Shown piece by piece: positions 45,049 through 56,900 of a stretch of DNA of 64,000 bases; position 1 is the stretch's first letter; each line of letters starts with the position of its first letter. The translations under genes and the position numbers were made by a program. The notes under the pieces were generated by a model. That model was given only the letters and a program-made list of their open reading frames with translations. It was not told where the DNA came from and made no database searches. Source of the stretch: Plecoglossus altivelis (lineage: Eukaryota; Chordata; Actinopteri; Osmeriformes; Plecoglossidae). Location of the stretch: NCBI GenBank assembly GCA_036571765.1, contig BROE01000022.1:1893953-1957952 (forward strand). The letters are read 5' to 3'.

Positions 45049-46874
45049 CTGAAACAGGGAGAGGAGATGAAGCAAAGCAAGCAACACAGAGCTCCTGGCA
45101 GTGCAGGATCCTCCACGTGGCTGACCAACTGCAAACACTAGCTGGGCTCAAGAGGATGAGGACGCCTCATCAGGAGGCCCACGTTCAAATCCAACCAGGG
45201 ACATTTCCTGGTCATGCCCTCTCTCTCCCTCCCTCTCTCCTACTCTCCCTCCCTCCCACTCTCCCTCTCACGCCATTTCTATTCCGATAAAGCAAAAATG
45301 CATTTAAAAAATAACACTGACAGAAGCCGGAGCCTAGGAGCCTAGCCCAGCGACAGGCTTGGTCTATGATAACTATTCCAGATGGCCCGATTAGTATTAT
45401 TACAGAACCAACAATGACTCTTTTCTAAACCTAAAAGCCTTACAGTGTTTACCTGCTTGAAAAGGCACGTTGGTGTTTGTCCTCAGCTTGGTGACTCAGA
45501 GCAGACCGAGTCCAGAGGGAGGGCTGGAGAGGGAAGGTCCTTAGCTGCAGCAGGTAAACAGGTGCGACAAGGTAGCAGCCACGTTAACACGCGGAGCCTG
45601 ACTGACTCGCAGCGTTACCTGTTTGACCGCACCGCTCGGCGTTAACTTACACCTGGGAGTTTGTAAATTACTTCACCAAATAAAAAAACACGAAATGGGC
45701 TGTTTTGATGACAAGGGTCCTGTTTGACATCCTTCCTTGTTCTTTCTTTAAGAACATGAGATTTGATACGTTAATTTTTTTTAAACGCTTCACAAACGAA
45801 ATACCCGTTATGTATGAAGTCCTCCATAAGCACTTGGAACGAGCCTCGTAACGCTACAGTTTGGAGGCGACCTGCTCTTGCCGATGAAAGACCCCATTGT
45901 TCAGTGTTGGCCCCGCCATCACATGCCCTGCAACTATGCATTGGGTCTTGGAAGGCTAACTCGTTTTGAGCGTGTGATTTCAATGCAGTAATTAACAATG
46001 TTATTGTTGGCGAATCTAGTGTTTTGTATTGGTAACATTGGGTTTATTATTTGTTATGTCCTATTCTTGTCGGATGCAACGCCGCAATTTCCCATTGTTA
46101 ACAACATTGATGTTTAGTAAAGCCGAGTGCCCACTTCTATGCGATCATTATTCTGAGATTTAATCAATTAAGAAATGTTATGTTTTAAGAAATATATTTG
46201 GAATGTCATTAAAAATATGCCTACACTTTCCCATATGATCTCAGTGATTGTTTAAATGAGATAATCTTGCATCCGTTTGAACGAAGCATGAAATGTTTTG
46301 AAGACGATTGGTTCCATTTGGTTGTGGATATCTTGTTTAGTGACAAGTCACACTAGCAGTCTGTCAAGGCAGGAACAATAACTGTACATTGACTGTTAGT
46401 TGGCGTGAACTTTAATACCAAATAGAACCTACTCACCTTGTTTAATTAACCGCTGTAACATTATCCAAAACATTAAGTTGGCTCATTTGACAGTCCAAAA
46501 TGTATTCCACAAATGGTAATATTTCAGAGTTTCTGTTTCAGTCATGTCGTGGCAGCTGCACAATAAACCTATTAAACCGCAGCCAGTGCATCAACAAATA
46601 TAACTGTGTTCCAAAACGTAGGCTAGTTTAACTGCAGGCAACTGAAATATAGGTTGTCTGACAAAGATGATCTAAATCAACAATTGCAATAGTAATTATT
46701 GCAAATCTTTTATATTTTACACACAATAAAGTATTCAAGACAATAATAGTTAAAAGCGAATTATAGCTCTGTCGTTATTATTAGCTCAAGCTAGATGGCT
46801 AACGGCGTCAGCTAGCCATATCTTAGCTTGTAAAAAACTACCTGGCAAGATCGGTAGCTAAACAAATCGTATTT
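45049..46874. other. SLC35F5 5' introns and unresolved N-terminal exon
   Basis: AT-rich non-coding sequence. A minus-strand segment at about 45549-45453 has an acceptor-like CTGCAG at one end and an AG|GTAAAC donor at the other. Its end (FSSR) would join the 45048 exon in phase, so it is a candidate 5' exon. CT-rich simple sequence lies at 45218-45270. Confidence 0.45.
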
Positions 46875-46990
46875 ACCTTATCTGCTGTGTGGTATCGATT
46901 AGTTTGCTAGGTACGAGAGTAGCAACCCACTTCGTCTCTGCAGACACAACGACACTTGTAATCGACAAACATGAGTGATGATAATATAAA
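46875..46990 (-). other. Candidate SLC35F5 5'UTR exon
   Basis: On the minus strand a segment ends CAGATAAG|GTAAAT, a good splice donor. It contains only a short upstream open frame that stops at TAG, so it would be untranslated leader. It lies about 80 bases from the ZNF143-type motif, a plausible start-site distance. The upper boundary is uncertain. Confidence 0.4.
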
Positions 46991-47067
46991 TATAGCTGTT
47001 AAACTGGTTGTAAACATTAGCATTCTTCTTCCTGCTCAGGTGACTTCACTTTAAGGCACTCAACCAA

Positions 47068-47092
47068 GCGTGGCCTTCTGGGAGATGTAGTC
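47068..47092 (-). promoter_or_regulatory. ZNF143/THAP11-type (SBS) promoter motif
   Basis: The minus strand reads ACTACATCTCCCAGAAGGCC followed by ACGC. This matches the well-known vertebrate SBS consensus ACTACAnnTCCCAGnAnnC, bound by ZNF143, with the ACTACA submodule linked to THAP11/Ronin. It lies in the roughly 0.9 kb between the divergent SLC35F5 and ACTR3 genes, about 80-100 bases upstream of the likely SLC35F5 leader exon. Such motifs are typical of housekeeping and bidirectional promoters. Confidence 0.75.
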
Positions 47093-47766
47093 TTATTTCA
47101 CAGTGCAATTTCCAGTGGAATCAATTGGAAAGACTTGGGAAATCAAAACTGTTACTAAGGTGAGGAAGTAGGGCTCTGGCGGTCTATATAACCTAAATAT
47201 TATTTGCGAAATATTATTTTATATATTGAACTGAAAAATAGGGTCCACAACACGAAAATATGCAGGTCGGTCGAATGGTTGGTTAATTCTTATACGAGAG
47301 TGTAAAAAGTCTCCAAAAGTGTTTTTGCAACACAAAACATTACATTATCGAAATCATGTAGAAATCCAAATGAAATGCTTTGAATGTGTTGCACGAAAGC
47401 TCAGCACAGTGACGGTTTCTGATCTGATAAAAATGTTATCATTTGTGTTTTAACTGAGGAATTTTAGTGTCATATTGTCCAGCCGCTCAATGACCATAAA
47501 TTGTGTGTTCGACTGAAGCAATCCTTTAAATTAGTGTTTCGTGTTCTGGCTAACCAACTGTTAGGCTACATGCGTTGAGAATGAATTCGCAATTATAAAG
47601 TGTACCCTTATACGCGTTCCAACGTATGCTGTTTATGTTTTGGGCCCCAAAATATATACTGCATTTGCAAATGTTTCTACATCTGCCTATTCTCTCACAG
47701 GAAAGGGCATGCTCTGTGATTGACAGCTGCTGTGTGGCTCTCTGTCCGCATCGCTCCCCGGCGTCA

Positions 47767-47775
47767 GCCATCTTG
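47767..47775 (-). promoter_or_regulatory. YY1-type motif near the ACTR3 start site
   Basis: GCCATCTTG on the plus strand (CAAGATGGC on the minus) is the YY1 core. It lies 160 bases upstream of the ACTR3 start codon in a GC-richer stretch, where YY1 sites usually occur just downstream of transcription starts of TATA-less genes. Confidence 0.5.
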
Positions 47776-47926
47776 CCTCTCCCTGTTTGCTTGAAACCTA
47801 GTGCGGAAGTAGAAACTGCACTGTGCGGGTTTAGGGTTCCGCCTGTGGACGGCTTGCAAGATCATACACCCGACACAGACTGTTCTCCACCAAAGCAGAT
47901 ATCGGTGATTATCACAAGAGCAAGAG

Positions 47927-50900
47927 ATGGCAGGACGGTTACCGGCGTGTGTTGTCGACTGCGGTACAGGGTAAGATATTCAAACTAAACCGCCTTGCAG
48001 AGAGAGCACGGAGATTTTGGGTGTCACCAAGTAGACGTTGACAGCAACTGGGTGTGTTTGCGAGCTAGCTTGCCATCATAGCATCATTGTAGCTTTCCCT
48101 ACCCATTCATTGCAAAAAATCAGGATTTAAAATCGTGTTGCTAAGTGTTCCATGCACGCCAGATCAATATACATCGGTGTAAGGTGTTATCATTTTCGAT
48201 TAGCTTGCAACATTAAAAGCGGATATTTGCCATCATCATCAGAAAAGGTTTTCTTCCTGTCGAAAGGATTTCATACTCGCATCCACCCTTAGACATTTTC
48301 CTATCTGCTCTTTCGCCTCAAAGCTTCAGTATTATGTAATGTTTGCATGGCCTATTCTATGGGGAGTGCATGCGGTAATGTGTACAGTTATTGTCCATTT
48401 GACTTTGGAAAATGCAATTCATAGTTAGCTAAGTATTTTACAGCGGTTGCTCACAAGTCCCGGCTTTGAGCACGCGCACAACGACTTCCTACATTGTCGA
48501 CACTTCCTCATTCAAGCTTTTTAGTCCATATATGGTCGTTTTTCGGCATCCGAACATGTTTTTTTGATTAAGTTCTCTAATTTCTCCCCTTTTATCGACG
48601 TCTGCTTTTCTACGTAATCCATTTTATGATCCATTAGCTATGATGTCAAGCATTTCCTATCACGGAAAGGCTTATTATGTATACAGGAAAAAATCAGAAT
48701 AAGTAAGGTGACCTCACGATTCTTAAAACAATGTTTGCATTGGGTGTACTTCCGCTTCTCTGTCAATCACCTACCGAATACTGACCTGATCACCGTTGTG
48801 ATTTTGGTGACTTTTGGATTAATCCATATACATACAACTTGATCTCACCCAAACGACTTTATGCTCATTAAATCTACTCATATTTAGACCTCTCTACACC
48901 CTTCTCACAGGAACAGCCGCATCCAGCTTTTTCATGTATTCTTCAGTGACCAAACATGACTACTCAACGAGTCTTATTAATATCTGTTGAAGATCCCGTT
49001 TCTTTGTAAAACAATCAGTTCTGAATAACAGAAGGGGCCTATACAGTTGTTAGGAAATTAGCCTGGTATGCTAGGCAGGGGATGGAGACTGTGGTGTTGT
49101 GTTTGCATGTAGAGACCTGAACTCTTCCCTCGCTGTCTTGCATACCTCTCCACATCCCCCCCACCCCACCCCAACACCCTCTGGGCCATTAGCTAGTACA
49201 TCTGGTCTGAACGGCCCAGGAAGAGATCTGTGCTGGAGGAGAATCTAGCTACTGCTCCTGCAGAGCAGATGTGGTAAAACGCTGAGGAAGCTGAAAGTCT
49301 AGCGGCTAAGGTACGAGCCTGGCAGCTGAGCGCAGTCCACATGAGTCATGCCAAAAAAAAGTGAGAAAACGGCTCTTTCCGCTAGCACAGTCAGTGATGG
49401 ACTATTTTTAGAGCTAAATAGCATAGCGACCGTGCTGTCTTTTAAGCTAATTTTGAGCTTCCTGGCTCAATGTGAACGTATTTCATCTGCTACTGAGTGT
49501 TGCTTTTAGGAAAAGCAAGGCAAATCATTCTCGATTGGGAATCTCAAAGCCAAACAAAAGAAGCGATACTCTATTTTATAGTTGTCTAAATGCAGTTGTT
49601 TAAATGCAGTTGTTCAAATCCAAGTTGTTTCACAGCCAAGACACATTTAAGATCATCTCTTTAAACTTGGAGTAAGCACTTGTCACCCATGAGACTAGTT
49701 TGGAGGCCAAACTGCCCAGCAGTGTTGTCAGTGTTTCGTTATACTATGAAGCTTCGGTGACTGTGTCCACAGGTTGAAGTGGTTTTACTCAGCTTGTTGA
49801 GGCTGGTTGATGTTCAGACAAGCCTGGGCGGTTCAGTGGAATGAAGCTGAACTCCAAGTCTCTCTTTGGATCGTCCACAATCTTGAGTTCTCTGATGCTA
49901 CACAGGCTATTTTATATGAAATGGTCCTAGCATGTCCAACCTCATCTGGAGAAGCTTCCAGACTTATTTCCAGTAAAATCCTTTTTGATCGTGTCCTTTT
50001 GAAGACAGCCAACCCATCCTGTCCTTCTCCTATGAACTTGCAGTTCAAAGAAGGCAGTGTTATGGCCAGGATGTAGCTTAGCATGGCCACAGTTTGGCAG
50101 CCCTTGATAGCATCATTCACCAGCCTTCAGCAGGAAGCTGTTAAGCACTGACTGGAGCATCAGCTACATCTGGATAGCATGTGCCCAGCCAAGCCCCACT
50201 TCACTAAGGATCTGAGGGGGGCTGGAAAAACAGTGTTTGGTGGCTAAATGTTATAGGTTTTCTCTAAGGGTTTGTTTTTCGGGGTGGCAAAATGGTTGAA
50301 ACCTCTTTGGTGAATGGTGGGTGGTGTGGTTGATCAGTCTTTAACATAGTACATGGCTAGCATTCTTATGTCCTCTGCTGAATTCACAGAGATGTGCACT
50401 AACTAACATTTGTCACAGTCATTTAACATTTTCATATCTCACACGTTTTCAATTGAACTACTGACTTGTCAAATACGATACAAATCCCTCTAATGCAATG
50501 ACCATCTTCAAGAAAGTGCTTTTCTTTTTTTGTATAAGTAGTTCCTTAGAGTCCAAGGGGGACATGAATGGCCCTTTCACTGCTCTTCCAGTCCCTCTAT
50601 AGAGAGCGGGCTCACAGCCAACCTACCACATTCAGCAGGACAGTCATGGTATTGATCAGAAGATAAGTTTAGGAAAGATAGCCAAATATCTTTTAACAGA
50701 ATAAACTTGCACCGTGTGCCAAGTGGGTAAAGAACACTGATGGATTGAGTGTTTAGCTACTGTAGGAGGTGGTGTGATTGATGTGAAGTTGCTTTCTCTT
50801 GCAGATACACTAAACTGGGATACGCAGGAAACACAGAGCCTCAGTTCATCGTTCCATCATGTGAGTATGTGTGCTTGGAAGGGACTGGGCTCCCCTGGAC

Positions 50901-53900
50901 ATCACTGGGCTCCCCTGTACCTCACTGGGCTCCCCTGTACCTCACAGGGCTCCCCTGTACCTCACTGGGCTCCCCTGTACCTCACAGGGCTCCCCTGTAC
51001 CTCACTGGGCTCCCCTGTACCTCACTGGGCTCCCCTGTACCTCACAGGGCTCCCATGTACCTCACAGGGCTCCCCTGTACCTCACAGGGCTCCCATGTAC
51101 CTCACAGGGCTCCCCTGTACCTCACAGGGCTCCCATGTACCTCACAGGGCTCCCCTGTACCTCACAGGGCTCCCATGTACCTCACAGGGCTCCCCTGTAC
51201 CTCACAGGGCTCCCCTGTACCTCACTGGGCTCCCCTGTACCTCACAGGGCTCCCCTGTACCTCACTGGGCTCCCCTGTACCTCACTGGGCTCCCCTGTAC
51301 CTCACTGGGCTCCCCTGTACCTCACAGGGCTCCCCTGTACCTCACTGGGCTCCCCTGTACCTCACAGGGCTCCCCTGTACCTCACTGGGCTCCCCTGTAC
51401 CTCACAGGGTAGAGCACTGAAAACACACCGGCCTGGGTTCGAATCCATTTCTAGACCATTTCTATACGTCTTCCATTCTCTCTTTCCCCTACGTTTCCTG
51501 TTTACCTCCAACTTCCTCTGTCTAATGAAGTGGAACCAAAAGATTCTCCTTATATTAGGGAGGTATGCCGAGGAAAGCTTCTCTAGTTTCTGGGCCGACA
51601 GACAGATAAGAAATGAGCTTGTCTTTTATTATACCGTTTCCTGCACTAGGCACATTTGTGAGATGTTGGCAGTCTGCTGTACATTGTTACTGTGATGGAA
51701 TCAGCCTGATTAACATTTCTGTCCTCTTGCCTCCCGTCTCCCTTACCTTTTACTTCCTCATCTCTTCTCCTCATTTCCACTTTCCCTCACTTCCTCTACC
51801 TCTCTTTTACCACACTCTCTCTCTCCTGCTACTCTTCCTGTACCTGCCTACCTCTCTCCCTCCCCGCTCGCCCTCTCCCTTACTCTACCCTCCCCTCTCT
51901 ATCCCTCCTCTACCCTTCCTGTTCCCCCCTCCCTCCCTCCCTGCTCGCCCTCTCCCTTCCTCTATCCCTCCCCTCTCTATCCCTCTCTCCTTCCCTCCCT
52001 GTTCCCTCCCCCTCCCTCCCTCCCCTCTGCCTCCCTCCCTCGCCGCTTTAGAGTATGCAATCAAAGAGTCGGCCAAGGTAGGGACCAGGCACAGAGAAGG
52101 ATGATGAAGGGGGTGGATGATCTGGACTTCTACATCGGTGACGAGGCAATAGACAAGCCCACGTACGCTACAAAGGTACCGTGCTTTCTCTATGCACTAT
52201 CCATAAGACCACAACAACACCGCAAATATGACGGCAACAAGACCGCAGTATGCCCTTGGGAACAACAGCCAAACTACACCGCGAGCGAATCAATCAGTTA
52301 TACCTGTGACATGAATCATCAAAGCATCACTCTTTATTCCCCTTATTACTAATGCTTATTGACGCATGTCGTACCTTATCTTATATTTTATGCACATTCT
52401 GTTGACACCACGTAGTTTGACCAGCACAGTGAAAGTCAGAAAACTGTGCCCTCGGCACAGCTCCTCACCTGTGCTCTCTGCACAGCCGCTCACCTGTGCT
52501 CTCTGCACAGCCGCTCACCTGTGCTCTCTGCACAGCCGCACCTGTGCTCTCTGCACAGCCGCACCTGTGCTGTCTGCACAGCCGCACCTGTGCTGTCTGC
52601 ACAGCTGCTCACCTGTGCTGTCTGCACAGCCGCACCTGTGCTCTCTGCACTGCAGATGAATCCATACCTCTGCGGACCCTCTGTGATGCTCCGTCTATTA
52701 TTAAAGGACTGTTAGAAAAACAAACTAAACCACAAAAACATCAGTCCCGGCTGGCTCCAGCCATGCGTCTCAAAGTATGGGCTCACACAAGGGACAAACA
52801 GAGAGGCAGCTGTGCTAATGCAAAAGGCCTTGAGGAAAGAGGGACAGAATTTCAGAGTGTCCCAACATCTGAGTTTGTCAAGTGTCTTCTTGCTGATCAA
52901 GGGCAAAGCTTTTTGACACTCTCCACTACTTTGCTTAAAACATTGCTAGATTTCAGTGTTGAAGGATTTCAGTACTTGTAGAAACAATTCAAATTGTTAT
53001 TGAATTAAATCCATCACAGAAACTAGCATGCATTCAAGTCCAATCACCTTCATCAACGTCAATTCTTTACCTGTTAAAAGGAATGACGATCATCTATCTT
53101 CCCCCCTGGTTTAACAAGTCGCTAATGGGATTTTACACGAGTGAATGACCTTTGACCTTTCCTTCCCAGTGGCCCATCCGTCACGGTATCGTGGAGGACT
53201 GGGATCTGATGGAGCGCTTCATGGAGCAGGTCATCTTCAAGTACCTGAGGGCTGAGCCTGAGGACCACTACTTCCTGTTGGTAAGAGACAAGCAGCCGGC
53301 CTCTTGAGGATGTGCTGGGGGACGGTGTTGTAGCTTAGTAACGGAGTTACGTTAGTCCAGGACGTCCAAACACATTCTCTTCCTGGAGAAGAGGAGCGGG
53401 TTTTCTACGGTTTCAATTCGCCCACTTTATCTGAATGAGCTGGTTTGAAAATGTTAAGGCTCTTATTGTGTGTTCTACCCTTGCAGACAGAACCACCTCT
53501 GAACACACCGGAGAACCGAGAGTACACTGCGGAGATCATGTTCGAGTCCTTCAACGTTCCTGGACTCTACATTGCCGTGCAGGTAACGTGGTTCTCCAGA
53601 GAGGCCTCTCTGTGCCAGCTAGACGTTCTCTGACTGTCACTGCAGATGAAGAGAAGGAATCTGGAGGGGAAATTACACAACATTCAAATCTCTGACCTTC
53701 TCAGACAACTTTCCTTTTAAGGAACTCCTTTTTATCTCCAATATAATCCTCTTATCATAATTAGAAGCACCTTTTTAATCATCTCAGAGCTTTGCATAAT
53801 TTCAAGTTATTCCCCGTCCACATTTCTCCAAATTAACATTTAAGATATTCCAGATGGCTTTAGTATTTGATGGTTAGAATTAATGTGGGATCCCCAGACT

Positions 53901-56900
53901 GTGTTGCTGTTGTGCAGCACAATTTAGTTTTTTGTTTTTTTATTTTACTTAACTTAGCAATAACAACAAAAAGACACAAAAAAAACAATTTCATTGTAGA
54001 GCTGCACATAGCGTGATCTGTTCATCCTTTCCGCGCGTTCACTCCCTCTCTCACTAACACGACCCGTGAACAGCCGCTCACTTCTTGCAAGCGCTGAATC
54101 AATGATTTTACTATTTTACTAACGACTTTTTCCGAGATTCAGCAACAGAATCAATCCGGAGTTTAAGAACGGTTAGTATCATAATTCTCTGGAGAAACGT
54201 GTCCAAACGGACACGTTCAAGTGGGATATAATAACTGATATAAAAGTGTTATACGTCCGGCAATATATATATAACAATTAGTCTAGATTAACGTTTTTTA
54301 CGTAAAGCTCCCAAAACTATTTTGGTCGCGCGCGAGAAATCACGCGACAGTCCTAACTTTCACGAGGTCGAGCACCGCGCGTGCCTACAAGCGCAAATAC
54401 AATCGCATTCCGTGGGAAACAGTCCTATGTGTTGTTGTTGTCGATGTGTTGTTGTGAAAATATTTATCCGCTGCTCAACAACAACAACAAAAGAGTTCGC
54501 CAAAGTTGCAAAAAGTTGCTACATTTGTAGCTAGATAAACTTTTCTCCGTGAAAGTTGAAAAGTTAAATTGAGCTAGCGACATTGTTAAATTGGCAATAA
54601 TGTTTCACCAATACTATTAACCGGTAACTATTAGTTTTGTTGGTTAACTGTTACACGGCTAATTATCAGCATAGTTAGTGTTCCCCAGGCAGTGCTGGTG
54701 TTCTGTAGATGATGATGATGATGATGATGATGAGATGTGTGTGTGTGTGTGTTTTCCAGGCAGTTTTGGCGCTGGCTGCCTCCTGGACCTCCAGGCAGGT
54801 GGGAGAGAGGACCCTGACAGGAACCGTCATCGACAGTGGGGACGGAGTCACTCATGTCATCCCAGTGGTGAGTGGAACAGCCTGAGTTTCTGACCCAAGC
54901 TACACAAACACTCACACACTCTCAAAAGTGATCAAATCTAGAAATAAAATCCATCAGAATTTACACAAAACCCCCATCTCAGTTTTTAATTTTATTTCAA
55001 TGCCCTAATCCTTCTGTCTGGTTGCTAGGCAGAGGGCTACGTGATTGGAAGCTGTATAAAGCACATCCCCATCGCCGGGCGTGACATCACCTACTTCACC
55101 CAGCAGCTTCTGAGGGAGCGGGAGGTGGGAATCCCCCCTGAGCAGTCCCTGGAGACCGCCAAGGCTGTCAAGGTGGGCCAACAACTACATTTCCCATCAG
55201 CCCCCACGCTCTACTTCCTGGATGTGATGAAGCTGGGTCATTGTTCCTAGTTCTCTTTTGATGGCTGTAATATGCAGGAAATTGAAGGGTACATTAAGGA
55301 AATGATGCGTATGATGCGATCAGAGTGATTATGTAATTTGATCTCTGTTTTTACGGAAAGCTACAGTTGTAGGTCTACAGATAGGTTTTCTTGTCCTGTC
55401 ACGTGAATTCATAAAGGCTACAGAGGGGAGGTGAGGGGAGATGAAGGTGAAATAATTGTAAAACCGCAGTAGATGGCAGCATTGTCTCTCTTCACAAAGG
55501 TATAACTTATTTCTTTAATTCCTCGCTTGCCGGAAGGTCTTGATTTGTTGAGTATTTGCTCTTCATCGATTTTTAAGAACCCGGAGACCAAGAGGGATAT
55601 TTGTGGTATTTGATTGGCCCAGATTATTATTCACAACTTGACTCCCCTGGCGTAGAGTGTGTGTGTGGTTGCTGTTAGGACTCCATTTGTAATTGCTCCT
55701 TTGATATCAGTCAAATCAATTGTGATTCGCTGCACTTCTCTTCTTGATTCAAAGACCCCAAATGTTTATAGAAAGGAAGGAATCAACATTCTGGTGTGTT
55801 CCTTCTGTTGAAGATGGCTCTCTTGTTTCTTCAAGACGTGCGCCATGCTTCCTGGCTAGTGAGACTTGATTACAGCAATTGTTTCCTTGATTTTGAGGGT
55901 AATTGGAAAAGCATTTGTATTTACTGCCCATAGCGGTTGGTTTTGTGGAGAATCGGTACGAGTGCAATCACAGGTGGAAATCCCACTTGTTTTTTTTAAA
56001 AACATCAGTCAGAAGGAAGGACGGCTTGTCAGGAACCTCGCTGCTGGTTTGAATGACTGTCAATGGGACCTGATTGCTTGTCAAGGCCAAACACACAGAC
56101 AAACACCAACAGGCCACCATTTGGAGCATAAAGAAAAAGCCCCTAGATTTTGTAGATTGGTTGAGTTTTCAAGATTCAAACTCTACCTGTACACCATGTT
56201 CTTTTTTTAAAGGTTTATGTGTATTTTCTTATATATGTAACGTATATGCTTGGCATCATTCCAAGATATTCTCAATCCATGTTCCAAGGGAGGGCGGGCA
56301 GCGTGGGGGCTGAGGAAGAGCAGTGACGCTTAAGGGTGTAGACAGGGCTTGTAAAGGGGTTTGTTGCGTTCACACTGGAACACACCTTTGTTTATCCCCT
56401 CCCCCCTCGTAGAGCCGGTGACAGCGACGGGGTCCGTGATGCCTTGGGGGAAGGAGTGCAGCTAAGACGACACAGACGGCGCCAAGGGGAGGCATAAGCA
56501 GTTAGCACGGGATCAACGCCAGATGCTAGTCAAGGAAGAGGGACCATCGACCGTGTTGTATTCACGTGACCAGGACCGGCCTGACCAGAAGCTTTCGTCC
56601 ACCCGGAGGGGGTTGAGCAGGCACGGCGGCGGGGAGCAGTGACGGGGCCAGAGCTGGGTCGGTGGTGACGTGCAGGCTATGGATGGGACGAGGTTCCCGT
56701 GGAGAGGGGCCCGAGGAACGAGGGCGGGGGCCGCAGAAACGAGGGCGGAGTTGGACCTCAGTCAGCCGCAGTGAGTGGGGTGGCTAGAGACACAGGACCG
56801 GATCTGGGGAAATCGGGGAACATAGAACGAGCGAGTGCGGCATGGCGGGTGCGGGCCGGGGACGGGGAGCTGAGTGCCGAGTGACGTGCACAGCCGGCGG

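Noticed and set aside
50774..51695. Frames of 183-274 residues made of Gly/Pro/Leu/Thr repeats
   Set aside because: Product of the 20-bp minisatellite in an ACTR3 intron; identical peptides appear in all three frames.
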